A stretch of DNA of 64,000 nucleotides, from assembly GCF_009668025.1 (NCBI RefSeq), contig NZ_WJXZ01000009.1, positions 558,001 through 622,000 of the forward strand. The letters run 5' to 3'. The DNA comes from Larkinella terrae. Lineage in GTDB: Bacteria > Bacteroidota > Bacteroidia > Cytophagales > Spirosomataceae. How positions within the stretch are numbered: the stretch's first letter is position 1; every line of letters begins with the position of its first letter. Below are positions 53,475-62,343 of this stretch, piece by piece. The notes under the pieces were generated by a model. It made no database searches. It was not told where the DNA came from and saw only the letters and a list, made by a program, of their open reading frames with translations. A program made the position numbers and the translations under genes.

Positions 53475-54491
53475 TTAAAAAAGGATTACCGATTTGACGT
53501 GAGCTGCCTTGGCCGTCAGCATGTCGGTAAAGGCCGTCACCCCGTCATCCAGCGGGTAATAGTGAACCCACGACGTCACATCTACTTTTCCGGAAGCGAT
53601 TAAATGCAGCGATTCGTTGATTTCCTGCTGCGTGGCCGCGTACGTGCCAATGATTTGCTTTTCGGATAAAATAATATCGTAGGTAAAAAAGGACTGAGCG
53701 TTTTCATACAGTCCGATGAGGACAATTGCCCCACCCGGCCGTACGGCTTTTAAAGCCTGCTGGTTCGTTCGGGAATTCCCTACGGCATCAACAACCAGGT
53801 CGATTCCTTCCTGCTCGGTAACTTCATAAATAGCGGAAACCAGGTCCTCTTCCGAGGAATTGATGGTGGCCGCAGCGCCTAATTTCCGCGCAATGGCGAG
53901 CCGTTCATTCCGCAGATCGGCTACGTACACGGCTACGCCCAGCAGGGATTGAAAGGCCTGCTGCGTAACCAGTCCGATGGGTCCGGCACCGATCACCAGC
54001 ACTTTTTTAGGATTTAAGTGCCGGGTCAGGTTAACAATATGAATCCCATTGGCCAGTGGTTCGGCCATACAGGCGGCTTGTGGCGTAGTATTCTCCGGCA
54101 TCGGCACCAGGCAATGGGCCGGTACACTCACGTATTCCCCAAAGGCCCCCCCCCGATGCATCCCGAAAATCTGCCGGTTTTTGCATAGGTTCGTTAATCC
54201 CCGTTTGCAGGGACCGCAGGTGCCGCAGGACACGACGCTATTACTGGCCACCCGATCGCCTTTCGTAAAACCTATGACATCGGAACCCATATCTTCAACC
54301 GTTCCACAAAATTCATGGCCCATAATTAACGGCGGGACACGGCGCGGGCTTTGGTTTTTAAAAGTTTCCAGCTCACTCCCGCAGATACCACAAGCCAGTA
54401 CTTTCAGCAAGACTTCCTGCTCGGAAAAAGGAGGTAATGGTCTTTCTGCAATCGTGAGTTTGTTAAACTCGGGATAAAAAAGTGCTTTCAT
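53475..54491 (-). CDS. Zinc-dependent alcohol/sugar dehydrogenase (MDR family)
   Basis: 338 residues from the ATG at 54491 (MKALFYPEFN), 13 bases after the cyclase stop. Catalytic zinc ligands are Cys37 in ACGICGSE and His59-Glu60 in GHE. Structural zinc ligands are Cys89, Cys92, Cys95 and Cys103. VIGAGPIGLVTQQAF is the Rossmann NAD loop. Relatives include sorbitol, threonine and rhamnose-type polyol dehydrogenases. The longer frame to 54542 overlaps the cyclase gene and lacks family support. It probably oxidises a sugar or sugar alcohol in the PUL pathway. Confidence 0.92.
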   Translation of the reverse strand: MKALFYPEFNKLTIAERPLPPFSEQEVLLKVLACGICGSELETFKNQSPRRVPPLIMGHEFCGTVEDMGSDVIGFTKGDRVASNSVVSCGTCGPCKRGLTNLCKNRQIFGMHRGGAFGEYVSVPAHCLVPMPENTTPQAACMAEPLANGIHIVNLTRHLNPKKVLVIGAGPIGLVTQQAFQSLLGVAVYVADLRNERLAIARKLGAAATINSSEEDLVSAIYEVTEQEGIDLVVDAVGNSRTNQQALKAVRPGGAIVLIGLYENAQSFFTYDIILSEKQIIGTYAATQQEINESLHLIASGKVDVTSWVHYYPLDDGVTAFTDMLTAKAAHVKSVILF

Positions 54492-54504
54492 CGGTAGCTG
54501 ACTT

Positions 54505-55128
54505 TCAGAATTGAGCGATTGCTCGTATTGGAGAGCCGTCACGGCCCTGTAAGTTGAGCGGAAATCCCATGAATGTAAATTCGTTGGGAACCTGATCCAG
54601 ATTCGTCAGGCTTTCCACAATGACGATTTCTTTTTTCAGCAAAATGTGGTGCACTTCATACCAGTCGCGGCTTGGCGTTGGCGTGTCCATGCCCAGCATC
54701 CGGATATTCCGGTCGGCCAGGAACGCGCTGGCTTCCTGGGTCAGCGACGGAAAATTTTCGAAGAAATCATCCTTCCCGAAGTTTTTGTACCAACCCGTGT
54801 CGTAGATGATTTTTGCCTCGGGAACCAGCAGCGGTTCATAGGGTAAAAAATCATCGACGGTAATTTCTTCCCGGGCTTCTTTGGGAATTCTCAGCACATG
54901 CACCTTCCCATAAAACCACTCCAAAGGCATCTGGTCCAGTGTTTTGCCATCATCCAGAAAATGGTACATCGCGTCCAGGTGCGTTCCCTGATGCGACCCC
55001 ATCACGATTTGCGTAATGTTGTATTTCAAGGTGCGGGTGTTTCCGTGCGGAACGATGCTCAGCTTGGGGTCAGACGGAAACGTTTGCTGTCCGTGGACCA
55101 GGGGATGGGATAGATCGACCAGTTTCAT
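54505..55128 (-). CDS. Cyclase family metal-dependent hydrolase (kynurenine-formamidase-like)
   Basis: 207 residues. LVDLSHPLVHGQQTFPSD and GSHQGTHLDAMYHF are the signatures of PF04199, the latter with metal-binding His and Asp residues. Family members hydrolyse formylkynurenine, isatin or other amides/lactams, and some act on esters. It starts 4 bases after the SDR gene stop and leads directly into the alcohol dehydrogenase, so all are co-transcribed. A lactone-hydrolase role in sugar oxidation would fit this setting but is inference. Confidence 0.86.
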   Translation of the reverse strand: MKLVDLSHPLVHGQQTFPSDPKLSIVPHGNTRTLKYNITQIVMGSHQGTHLDAMYHFLDDGKTLDQMPLEWFYGKVHVLRIPKEAREEITVDDFLPYEPLLVPEAKIIYDTGWYKNFGKDDFFENFPSLTQEASAFLADRNIRMLGMDTPTPSRDWYEVHHILLKKEIVIVESLTNLDQVPNEFTFMGFPLNLQGRDGSPIRAIAQF

Positions 55129-55132
55129 CGTT

Positions 55133-55879
55133 TTATTTAGCTAAATAGCCGCCATCAACCAATAAGTCGCTGCCGGTAATGAAGGAAGAATCGTCACTGG
55201 CCAGAAAGGCAGCAGCAGCAGCTACTTCTTCGGGACGTCCCTGCCGGTTTAATAAGTGCATGGCTGATGCCCGACGATCTTCTTCGTCGATGTTCAAGCC
55301 TAATTTTTCGCATGAATTGATGAAAGCGCTGGTGTAGATGTAGCCCGGGCACAAGGTGTTCACCCGGATCCCAAAAGGCGCCAGATCCTGCGCCCAGCAT
55401 TTGGTTAGTCCCCGAATGGCGAATTTGGTGGCGTTGTACGTAGCGAAGGTGGCTTGTCCGACAAAGCCGCTCACCGATGAAAAATTGATGATACTTCCAC
55501 CGCCGTTCTTTTTCATCTGCGGAACGATGTATTTAGCCATCAGCGACGTACCGCCAATGTTGACCGCATTGATCTGCTGCCATTCGTCGGCCGTAGCGTC
55601 TACCCCTTTGAAGATAAACCGGGCTGCGGTATTGATGAGCACGTGAGCGGGGCCAACCTCACTTTCAATGGCCGCACAGGTTTCCGCCACCGCAGCTTCA
55701 TCGCTGATATCGAGTTGCCAGAAATAGGCATCCAGAGCTGAGGCTTTATGATTCGTATCGGGTTGAAGATCAACCAGAACAACCACACACCCCTCTTCGG
55801 TCATTCGGGTGGCGGTGGCATAACCCAGGTCTCCAAGGCCGCCGGTAATCACTACAGTTTTATTTTTTAGTCCTCTCAT
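55133..55879 (-). CDS. Short-chain dehydrogenase/reductase
   Basis: 248 residues of classical SDR. VVITGGLGDLGYATATRM is the NAD(P) loop (TGxxxGxG), INTAARF the NAG-type motif, and YNATKFAIRG the catalytic Tyr and Lys. It ends in DGGYLAK. Its closest roles in such loci are sugar dehydrogenases (L-rhamnose, L-fucose, gluconate). It is 30 bases downstream of the GH78 gene, and so belongs to the PUL operon. It may oxidise free L-rhamnose at C1, or a sugar acid; unproven. Confidence 0.9.
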   Translation of the reverse strand: MRGLKNKTVVITGGLGDLGYATATRMTEEGCVVVLVDLQPDTNHKASALDAYFWQLDISDEAAVAETCAAIESEVGPAHVLINTAARFIFKGVDATADEWQQINAVNIGGTSLMAKYIVPQMKKNGGGSIINFSSVSGFVGQATFATYNATKFAIRGLTKCWAQDLAPFGIRVNTLCPGYIYTSAFINSCEKLGLNIDEEDRRASAMHLLNRQGRPEEVAAAAAFLASDDSSFITGSDLLVDGGYLAK

Positions 55880-55909
55880 TGATCCATTACATTCATTATA
55901 CTGCCTTGG

Positions 55910-58639
55910 TCATTCCACGTTTAGTTCGTATTTACCCGAACCCAATTCCAGCAAAACCGCATCCGTTTCCATTTTATAATCCCGGACGATTTTCCCATTT
56001 TTAGTAATTTTTGAACGGGCCTTCGCGGGCAGATAAACGGTGGCTACGGTGTTTACGGGGATTTCGACCTGATAGGTAAACCGGTTGCCGGCTTTGGTCC
56101 AGCCGGATTTGATCCAGCCGTAGGGCGAATGGAAACTGCCCCTTGCCCAGGTCAGATCACCCACTGGCTGGGGACGAAGTTTCAGGTGCTTAAATGCGAC
56201 GGAATTTTCCTTCTGGGCAATTCCGGCAATGCCCTCATAAAACCACTCCAGAATATGTCCCATGGCCAGTTGATTCTGCGATGATTTGCCATCCCAGGTT
56301 TCGACCAGGGCCGTCGCCCCGTGTTTCAGCAGAAACCCATAGCCCGGCACGTCGTCGCGATTGGTCATGGTAAACAGCGTTTCCGGGTGATTATTTTCGT
56401 AGAGTGCTTTGATCAGATACCGGTTTCCAACGTCGCCAGCCGTCAGCCGATTGGCGTCGATCGCCTGAATGTTCGTCACCAGGTTATGGAGCACGTCTTT
56501 TTGGTATTTTTCCTCTACCAGGCCCATGCTGATCGGTATCGCCATCGCGGTTTGGCTACCGGTCGCATACAGTTTTTTCTCCGGATTAAAGAACTTTGTA
56601 TTGAAGGCGGTTTTAATCGTTTCAGCCCGATTGCGGTAGCGGGCGGCATCATCCGGTTTTCCAATCAGAGCCGCCATGGCACTTAAGGCACTGATGGAAT
56701 GGTAGTAATAAGCCGTAGCCGTAACGCCGACGGGTGTCACTTTTCCGATATCCAGCCAGTCGCCCAGACCGTACAGGAGCAGGTTGTTGGTCGCCCGGCT
56801 TTGCAGAAAATCCGCGTACCGGGTCATCATCCGGTAAGTTTTGCGGACTACCGACGTATCCCCGTAAAACTGATACAAAAACCAGGAATCCAGGATCGCC
56901 GTGGTGCCCCATTCGGGCGAATCAACAAAAGGTCCTTCGAATTGAATATACTCCGGGGCAATGTCGGGAACGAGGCCATTTTCGTGCTGCGCGTCGGCCA
57001 TGTTCTGAATCAGACTGCGATACAGATTGTACACATTGTACGTATAATTGATCGCCGTGCGCATAAAATTCTGCTCACCCTGCCAACTTAGTTTTTCCCG
57101 CTGGGGGTTGTCGGTGATGTAACTTTGCAGATTGCTTTTGATCGCCCAATCCGTCATCGTATAGATCCGATTGAACAACTCATTCGAACAGGCAAACGTA
57201 CCATTGGCCGAAGTGGCATTGCGGTTGTGGAGAACTTTCAGTTCCGTAACCTCCGACAGATCAGCCTCTTCTCCCTTAACCCGTACGCCCTCCACCTGAA
57301 CGTACCGAACGGCAAAATAGGAAAACCGGGGCTGCCAGGTTTCTTCGCCATCTCCTTTCAGCGTATACGCATACGAATGGGGTGTAACGCCATCCGCCTG
57401 ATGGACAGTTCCGTCCGCATGAAGCAACTCGGCTGGCGTTATCTTCAGGATCTGTCCAGCCTTCCCTTTTACGGTTATGCGGGGAACCCCCGAACAGTTC
57501 TGGCCAAAATCATACACGACAATATTCGGTCCGACCACCTTCATATTCCTGGCGGTTAAGGAATCCAGAAACCGAACGGGGTAATCGATTTCGGGCAGTA
57601 GCTTACCTTTTGGCAACGTCACTAAAACCGCATTCTTCCAGGTCTGATCGGCGAAACCGGCCGTATTCCAGCCTTTTTGCTCCAGACGGGCGTCATAATC
57701 CTCTCCGCCGTAGATGGTATTAAACGTGATGGGCGACGGGCTTGCTTTCCAGCTTTGGTCCGAAATTAGATGATCCGTGCTGCCATCGGTGTACGTAATT
57801 TTCAGCAAGGCAATCAGTTTGGGATTACCAAAGGTGCCCGTTCCTTTCACGTACCGCTCCTGCGAAATGGAGTAGAAACCGTTGCCCAGCACGACGCCGA
57901 TCGCATTGCTTCCGGGACGGAGTTGCCCGGTAATATCGTAGGTATTATAGAGAATGGTTTTATCATAGCTAGTCCAGCCGGGCGACAAAAAAGCGTCCCC
58001 AATCCGGCTGCCATTGATACTGGCCTCATAATGGCCTAAACCGCTGATAAACAGGAGCGCTTTTGCCACTTTTTTAGCCGTCGTAAATTCTTTACGGAGC
58101 AACGGCGACCGGGCGTTTTTAAAAATTCGGGAATCACCCGGTTTCAGTTGAAGGTGAAAGAAGGGCACGACCCGCCCGGAATCGGGCAAATCTTCGTAAC
58201 CGATCCAGCGGGCGTTTTTCCAATCCGCCGGGGTAAAGATTCCGGTCGTGAACTGCTGCGGGCCACTCCACGCAGACGGTTTTTTATCCGTGTCCCATAC
58301 CCGAACTTTCCAGCAATACGTCTGCGCCGACTGAAGCGCTTTCCCCGAATAATGAACCTGAATGCTCTGATCACTTTTCACCACATCGGAATTGAATACA
58401 TCAAACTGGCCAGCCGTTAACTTCGCTTTCGACGATGAAATAACCAATTGATAGGCAGACTGCCTGACCGATTCCTTTGGCGATTGCATTTCCCAGGAGA
58501 AAAACAGATCACGGGGGTTGATACCGACCGGATTCGCCCGATTGTCGCACAAAGCAGCAACCACCCGAATTTGCGCTTTTACGGTAAAAGCTACGCAAAG
58601 CAGGAAGACGACCAGTAACGTTATTGTTCTACCCTTCAT
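55910..58639 (-). CDS. Alpha-L-rhamnosidase, GH78
   Basis: 909 residues with a signal peptide (about 1-22, ends VKA). The family order is visible: an N-terminal fibronectin-like domain (CDNRANPVGINPRDLFFSW), two beta domains, the (alpha/alpha)6 catalytic barrel and a C-terminal beta domain. DNPQREKLSW near residue 506 carries the general-acid Glu in the REKL form of the motif, and VETWDGKSS near 780 the base Glu. It releases terminal alpha-L-rhamnose, probably in the periplasm. It is 13 bases downstream of the second GH78 gene. Substrate linkage is not clear; the two enzymes likely act on different positions. Confidence 0.93.
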   Translation of the reverse strand: MKGRTITLLVVFLLCVAFTVKAQIRVVAALCDNRANPVGINPRDLFFSWEMQSPKESVRQSAYQLVISSSKAKLTAGQFDVFNSDVVKSDQSIQVHYSGKALQSAQTYCWKVRVWDTDKKPSAWSGPQQFTTGIFTPADWKNARWIGYEDLPDSGRVVPFFHLQLKPGDSRIFKNARSPLLRKEFTTAKKVAKALLFISGLGHYEASINGSRIGDAFLSPGWTSYDKTILYNTYDITGQLRPGSNAIGVVLGNGFYSISQERYVKGTGTFGNPKLIALLKITYTDGSTDHLISDQSWKASPSPITFNTIYGGEDYDARLEQKGWNTAGFADQTWKNAVLVTLPKGKLLPEIDYPVRFLDSLTARNMKVVGPNIVVYDFGQNCSGVPRITVKGKAGQILKITPAELLHADGTVHQADGVTPHSYAYTLKGDGEETWQPRFSYFAVRYVQVEGVRVKGEEADLSEVTELKVLHNRNATSANGTFACSNELFNRIYTMTDWAIKSNLQSYITDNPQREKLSWQGEQNFMRTAINYTYNVYNLYRSLIQNMADAQHENGLVPDIAPEYIQFEGPFVDSPEWGTTAILDSWFLYQFYGDTSVVRKTYRMMTRYADFLQSRATNNLLLYGLGDWLDIGKVTPVGVTATAYYYHSISALSAMAALIGKPDDAARYRNRAETIKTAFNTKFFNPEKKLYATGSQTAMAIPISMGLVEEKYQKDVLHNLVTNIQAIDANRLTAGDVGNRYLIKALYENNHPETLFTMTNRDDVPGYGFLLKHGATALVETWDGKSSQNQLAMGHILEWFYEGIAGIAQKENSVAFKHLKLRPQPVGDLTWARGSFHSPYGWIKSGWTKAGNRFTYQVEIPVNTVATVYLPAKARSKITKNGKIVRDYKMETDAVLLELGSGKYELNVE

Positions 58640-58652
58640 CGGTTATCTTACT

Positions 58653-61600
58653 TCACAAAGCAACGCTAAATGTATAACTACCGGATGGCACGCGTAAAGC
58701 CGTCCCGGAGTCGGTGGTCTCCACAATTCGGATGTCTGATGATCCGGTGATTCGTTGCCCGTTTTCGCTCATGCTTTTCCCGGCTGGCAGGTAAACGGTC
58801 GCCGTGGTATTCGCCGGAATCTGAACAGATAACCGGAAGGTGCCGTTATCGACTTTCCAGTCAACGGCAATTTTTCCGGCCATAGAGTGATACGATCCTT
58901 TGGCCCAGGTCAGGCTGCCTCCCAAACGCGGTTTAATGGTAAAATGCTTGTAGCCAGCCGAATCGGCATTAATGCCCAGGATGCTTCGGTACATCCATTC
59001 GCCCACGGCGCCAATGGCGTAATGGTTGAATGAATTCATGCCTACGTTCTGAAAACCGCGTCCCTTGACGTAGCCGTCCCAGCGTTCCCAAATGGTGGTT
59101 GCCCCCTGATCAATCGAGTAGATCCAGGATGGAAACCGGCGGCTTTCCAGTAATTTATACGCCACGTCGGCGTACCCGTATTCCGACAACTGATTCATCA
59201 ACCGGATCGTCGATTGAATACCGGTCGAGATCCGGTAATCATAGGCTTTGATGGCCTGTACCATGTGGACTGCGGCCTGTTTCTTCAGCTTTTCGGGCAC
59301 GAGGTCAAACTCCAGCGCGAGGGCGTATGCCGCCTGCGTATTGCCGGCAATGGTGCCGTCATCGGTCACGTATTCTTTGATAAACCGGGCTTTTATCGCG
59401 TTGGCCAGGGAGTCATAGAACACGTAATCCTGTTGATGCCCCAGTAGCTGGGCGACCTTGGCGACGGTTCGGGTTGAGTTTCCAAAAAAGGCCGTCGAGT
59501 AGATATCATTATCCACTTTCCCCCCCTCTTTCGGATAGTCGTCCGCAATAATGGTATTTCCGTTCAGCCAATCGCCGTACATATTCCCCCGCTCATTTTT
59601 CCACAACAAATTCGGATTGGTGTCCAGAATGTGCTGGATGTAGGCTTTCATCGAGGTATACTGGCGGGCCAGGATGGCCGTATCGCCATAGTTCTCATAC
59701 ATTCGCCAGGGGACCAGAACCCCCGCATCGCTCCAGCCGGGGGCATTGCAATAGCGATTCCACTTATCCACCTGCGGGGTATAATCCGGATACCGTCCGT
59801 CGGCTCGTTGGCAATCGGCCATATCCCTCACCCACTTGGTGAAAAATGCACTCATATCCAGATTGAAAATTGATGTCTGGGAAAAGACCTGGGCATCTCC
59901 CATCCAGCCCGCCCGTTCATCCCGTTGGGGGCAGTCGGTCGGGACCGAATGCATGTTACCTCGCTGGGTCCATAAGATATTGGTCCACAACTTATTAAGG
60001 TCGGGCGACGAACTTTCAAACGTTCCGGCTATTGGCGCAGCAGACGCCACCACCTTGCCCGTAACCTGGCTTGGTTGGGGTTCCTGAGTAAGTCCGGAAA
60101 TCTCAACGTATCGAAATCCGTGATACGTAAAGCGCGGTTCATAGTCAATGGATTTTTCTAACCCTGGTGTATATACGTCCACTTGTTTGGCTGCCCGCAA
60201 ATTGCTGACGTAGAGTTGTCCCTGTTCATCCAGTACTTCGCCGTGCCTGAACGTGATGCTCTGGGCTGGATTATAAGGAATTCTAAGGTTTACCCACCCC
60301 GCGATGTTCTGCCCCAGGTCAAAGATGTACGTACCTTCCTTCACCTTGACCAACTTCACGGGTGTAATTTCCTGAATAACTTTGATCGGCTCGTTAAGTT
60401 GGGCGTTGAGGATTTTTGAGACGGTTTTATCGATGACAGCTGATTTACACCCAGCGTCATCAAAATCCGGTTCCATCCACCTGGCGGGCAATAGTTTCGC
60501 GTTAAAATTTTCGCCGTCGAAGATGGATGCCATTTGGATGGGTCCGTTTTCCAGGAGTTTCCAGCTGGCATCGGTTACAATCTGCGTTCGGGTACCATCG
60601 TCAAACAGCAGCTCCAGTTGCCCGATCAATCGCCGGTCGAATCCATACGCCCCCCGATCCGGATGGGAAAAAAGGCCGCCCGCGTACCAACCATCGGCCA
60701 GCATCGCCCCCATCACGTTGACGCCATTTTTCAGGGATTTCGTGACATCATACGTTTGATATTGAACGCGTTCGTGGTAATCGGTCCACTCGGGTGCCAA
60801 TACCTGATTCCCGGCTTTTTTCCCGTTGATGGTTATTTCATATAGGCCCAAAGCACTCGCGTAGAGGGTGGCCTGCTTAATTTTTTTCGTTACCGTGAAG
60901 GTCTTGCGCAACAAGGGCGATGCGGGTATGGACGTTTTAAAGGGCTTGCGATTGGCTGAACTGCCGACGTAAGCACCGTCCGTCAGTTTGGCCGGGCTCC
61001 AGTTTGCCGCTGAAAAAGCAGGATGGGTCGCGTACGGAATGGATGCGACGACCGGTTTTTTCAGGGCAACATTTTCTGAATTGGCATTGATGGCTTCCAA
61101 CTCAGCGATAGCGAAAGCGTACTTCCCCTCGCCCGTTTTTCGGAGCTTGCTGACGACGACCCGGAGATACCTGCCGGTGGCAGTCGAAATCTGTTTTTGG
61201 TACGGTTCCATCCCTTTCTGATCATAATCCTGGGCGCTTTCATCCGCAAGGACCGCTGACTTTTTGAAATCTGCGCTAGCCGAAACCAAAATTTTGAAAC
61301 GCCTGGGGAATAAATATCCGTTGGCGTGAAGTTTATAAGGTACGGGATACAGTTTAATTTGACGAATTTCCTGTTGCGAACCCAAATCAACCGTAACCCA
61401 TTGATTCACGGCATTCTCCGTGGCAACAGACCCCGACTGAAAACTGTGCCAAATGTTAAATTTTGCACTGTCTGGTACGTTTTCTTCCGGCGCTCCAATC
61501 CAGTGGGCCTGCCAGTCGCTTTTCGTTAGCAGACCCATTGACCAGCTGGCGATGGCGCTCCACGAACTTACGGTCTTCCCGGCATCCCAAACGCGGACTT

Positions 61601-61937
61601 TCCAGAAGTATTTTGTCCGGGAAACCAGCTTACTGCCCGCATAATTCACCTGGCTGGCCCGGTCGGATTCCACCTTTTTTGAATCCCAAACGGTAGCAAC
61701 ATCTTTCACCAGAGACAGCGAATCCGTGCTCACCAAAATCTGATAGGCAGACTGAGACTGTGCCCGCTGTGCAGAAACCAGTTCCCAGCTCAAACGGGGC
61801 TTTTCGATGTCAATCCCAACCGGATTCACTAAGTACTCGGTTCGCAGATTATTGATTTTCAGCGCCGTATTTTGATTGCCACCGTAGGTTACTAAGGAAG
61901 ATAACAGCGCCAGAAAAGTAAACCAAAGAATCTTCAT
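58653..61937 (-). CDS. Alpha-L-rhamnosidase, GH78, with inserted discoidin-like domain
   Basis: About 1094 residues from the ATG at 61937, with a signal peptide (ends VTYGGN). KINNLRTEYLVNPVGIDIEK is the usual GH78 N-terminus. An extra segment at about residues 165-285 (NAVNQWVTVDLGSQQEIRQI, GRYLRVVVSKLRKT) looks like an F5/8 type C (discoidin) sugar-binding module. The catalytic motif DCPQRDERAGWMGDAQ near 670 is canonical, and TTIWERWDGY near 950 holds the base Glu. It is the first gene of the operon, divergent from the gene at 62344. The extra module may keep it on rhamnose-rich glycan. Confidence 0.94.
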   Translation of the reverse strand: MKILWFTFLALLSSLVTYGGNQNTALKINNLRTEYLVNPVGIDIEKPRLSWELVSAQRAQSQSAYQILVSTDSLSLVKDVATVWDSKKVESDRASQVNYAGSKLVSRTKYFWKVRVWDAGKTVSSWSAIASWSMGLLTKSDWQAHWIGAPEENVPDSAKFNIWHSFQSGSVATENAVNQWVTVDLGSQQEIRQIKLYPVPYKLHANGYLFPRRFKILVSASADFKKSAVLADESAQDYDQKGMEPYQKQISTATGRYLRVVVSKLRKTGEGKYAFAIAELEAINANSENVALKKPVVASIPYATHPAFSAANWSPAKLTDGAYVGSSANRKPFKTSIPASPLLRKTFTVTKKIKQATLYASALGLYEITINGKKAGNQVLAPEWTDYHERVQYQTYDVTKSLKNGVNVMGAMLADGWYAGGLFSHPDRGAYGFDRRLIGQLELLFDDGTRTQIVTDASWKLLENGPIQMASIFDGENFNAKLLPARWMEPDFDDAGCKSAVIDKTVSKILNAQLNEPIKVIQEITPVKLVKVKEGTYIFDLGQNIAGWVNLRIPYNPAQSITFRHGEVLDEQGQLYVSNLRAAKQVDVYTPGLEKSIDYEPRFTYHGFRYVEISGLTQEPQPSQVTGKVVASAAPIAGTFESSSPDLNKLWTNILWTQRGNMHSVPTDCPQRDERAGWMGDAQVFSQTSIFNLDMSAFFTKWVRDMADCQRADGRYPDYTPQVDKWNRYCNAPGWSDAGVLVPWRMYENYGDTAILARQYTSMKAYIQHILDTNPNLLWKNERGNMYGDWLNGNTIIADDYPKEGGKVDNDIYSTAFFGNSTRTVAKVAQLLGHQQDYVFYDSLANAIKARFIKEYVTDDGTIAGNTQAAYALALEFDLVPEKLKKQAAVHMVQAIKAYDYRISTGIQSTIRLMNQLSEYGYADVAYKLLESRRFPSWIYSIDQGATTIWERWDGYVKGRGFQNVGMNSFNHYAIGAVGEWMYRSILGINADSAGYKHFTIKPRLGGSLTWAKGSYHSMAGKIAVDWKVDNGTFRLSVQIPANTTATVYLPAGKSMSENGQRITGSSDIRIVETTDSGTALRVPSGSYTFSVAL

Positions 61938-62343
61938 TGGTAAAGCTTGAAAAGTAGTGACTAGCCAACTCGGGTTATAAGTCGTAAACCGGTTGGGGCT
62001 AATCAATTAATTTTGTGTATTTAATATGTATTAAAATTTCTACAAAAACTTATAGAGATAGAGATGTAAACTTAATGGTTTGGCGAATTCAAGAATTCCA
62101 GTTTAATAGCCAAAAATGGTACTTTTATACCATTTATTCGATTAGAATTACCACTTTTAGACAACGATAAGTAGTTTTATTAGCGAAATACCTCCTGAAG
62201 TCGTGATTGTTATCCCACTTTTTTCCAGGTAAGTATGAACGTGGAGTAGCCGGATCCAGGAATACAGCAGGAGCCGTACCGGCGATTGTGTCAATCAACT
62301 TCTGATCCTATTACCTCTTAATTTTAGCCGATACATTGAGTTT
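61938..62343. other. 406-base divergent promoter region of the PUL
   Basis: AT-rich spacer between the GH78 gene and the plus-strand glycosidase-like gene. It contains the palindrome at 62114-62135 and a TAATTTTG box near 62009-62016. No gene or RNA is visible. Promoters for both directions must lie here. Confidence 0.55.
62114..62135. promoter_or_regulatory. Candidate operator palindrome (AAATGGTA)
   Basis: Perfect 8-bp arms AAATGGTA (62114-62121) and TACCATTT (62128-62135) around a 6-base centre, placed mid-way between two divergent PUL genes. One arm also occurs upstream of SusC at 51226-51233. It may be a site for the AraC regulator or another PUL activator; AT-rich sequence makes chance matches possible. 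Confidence 0.35.
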
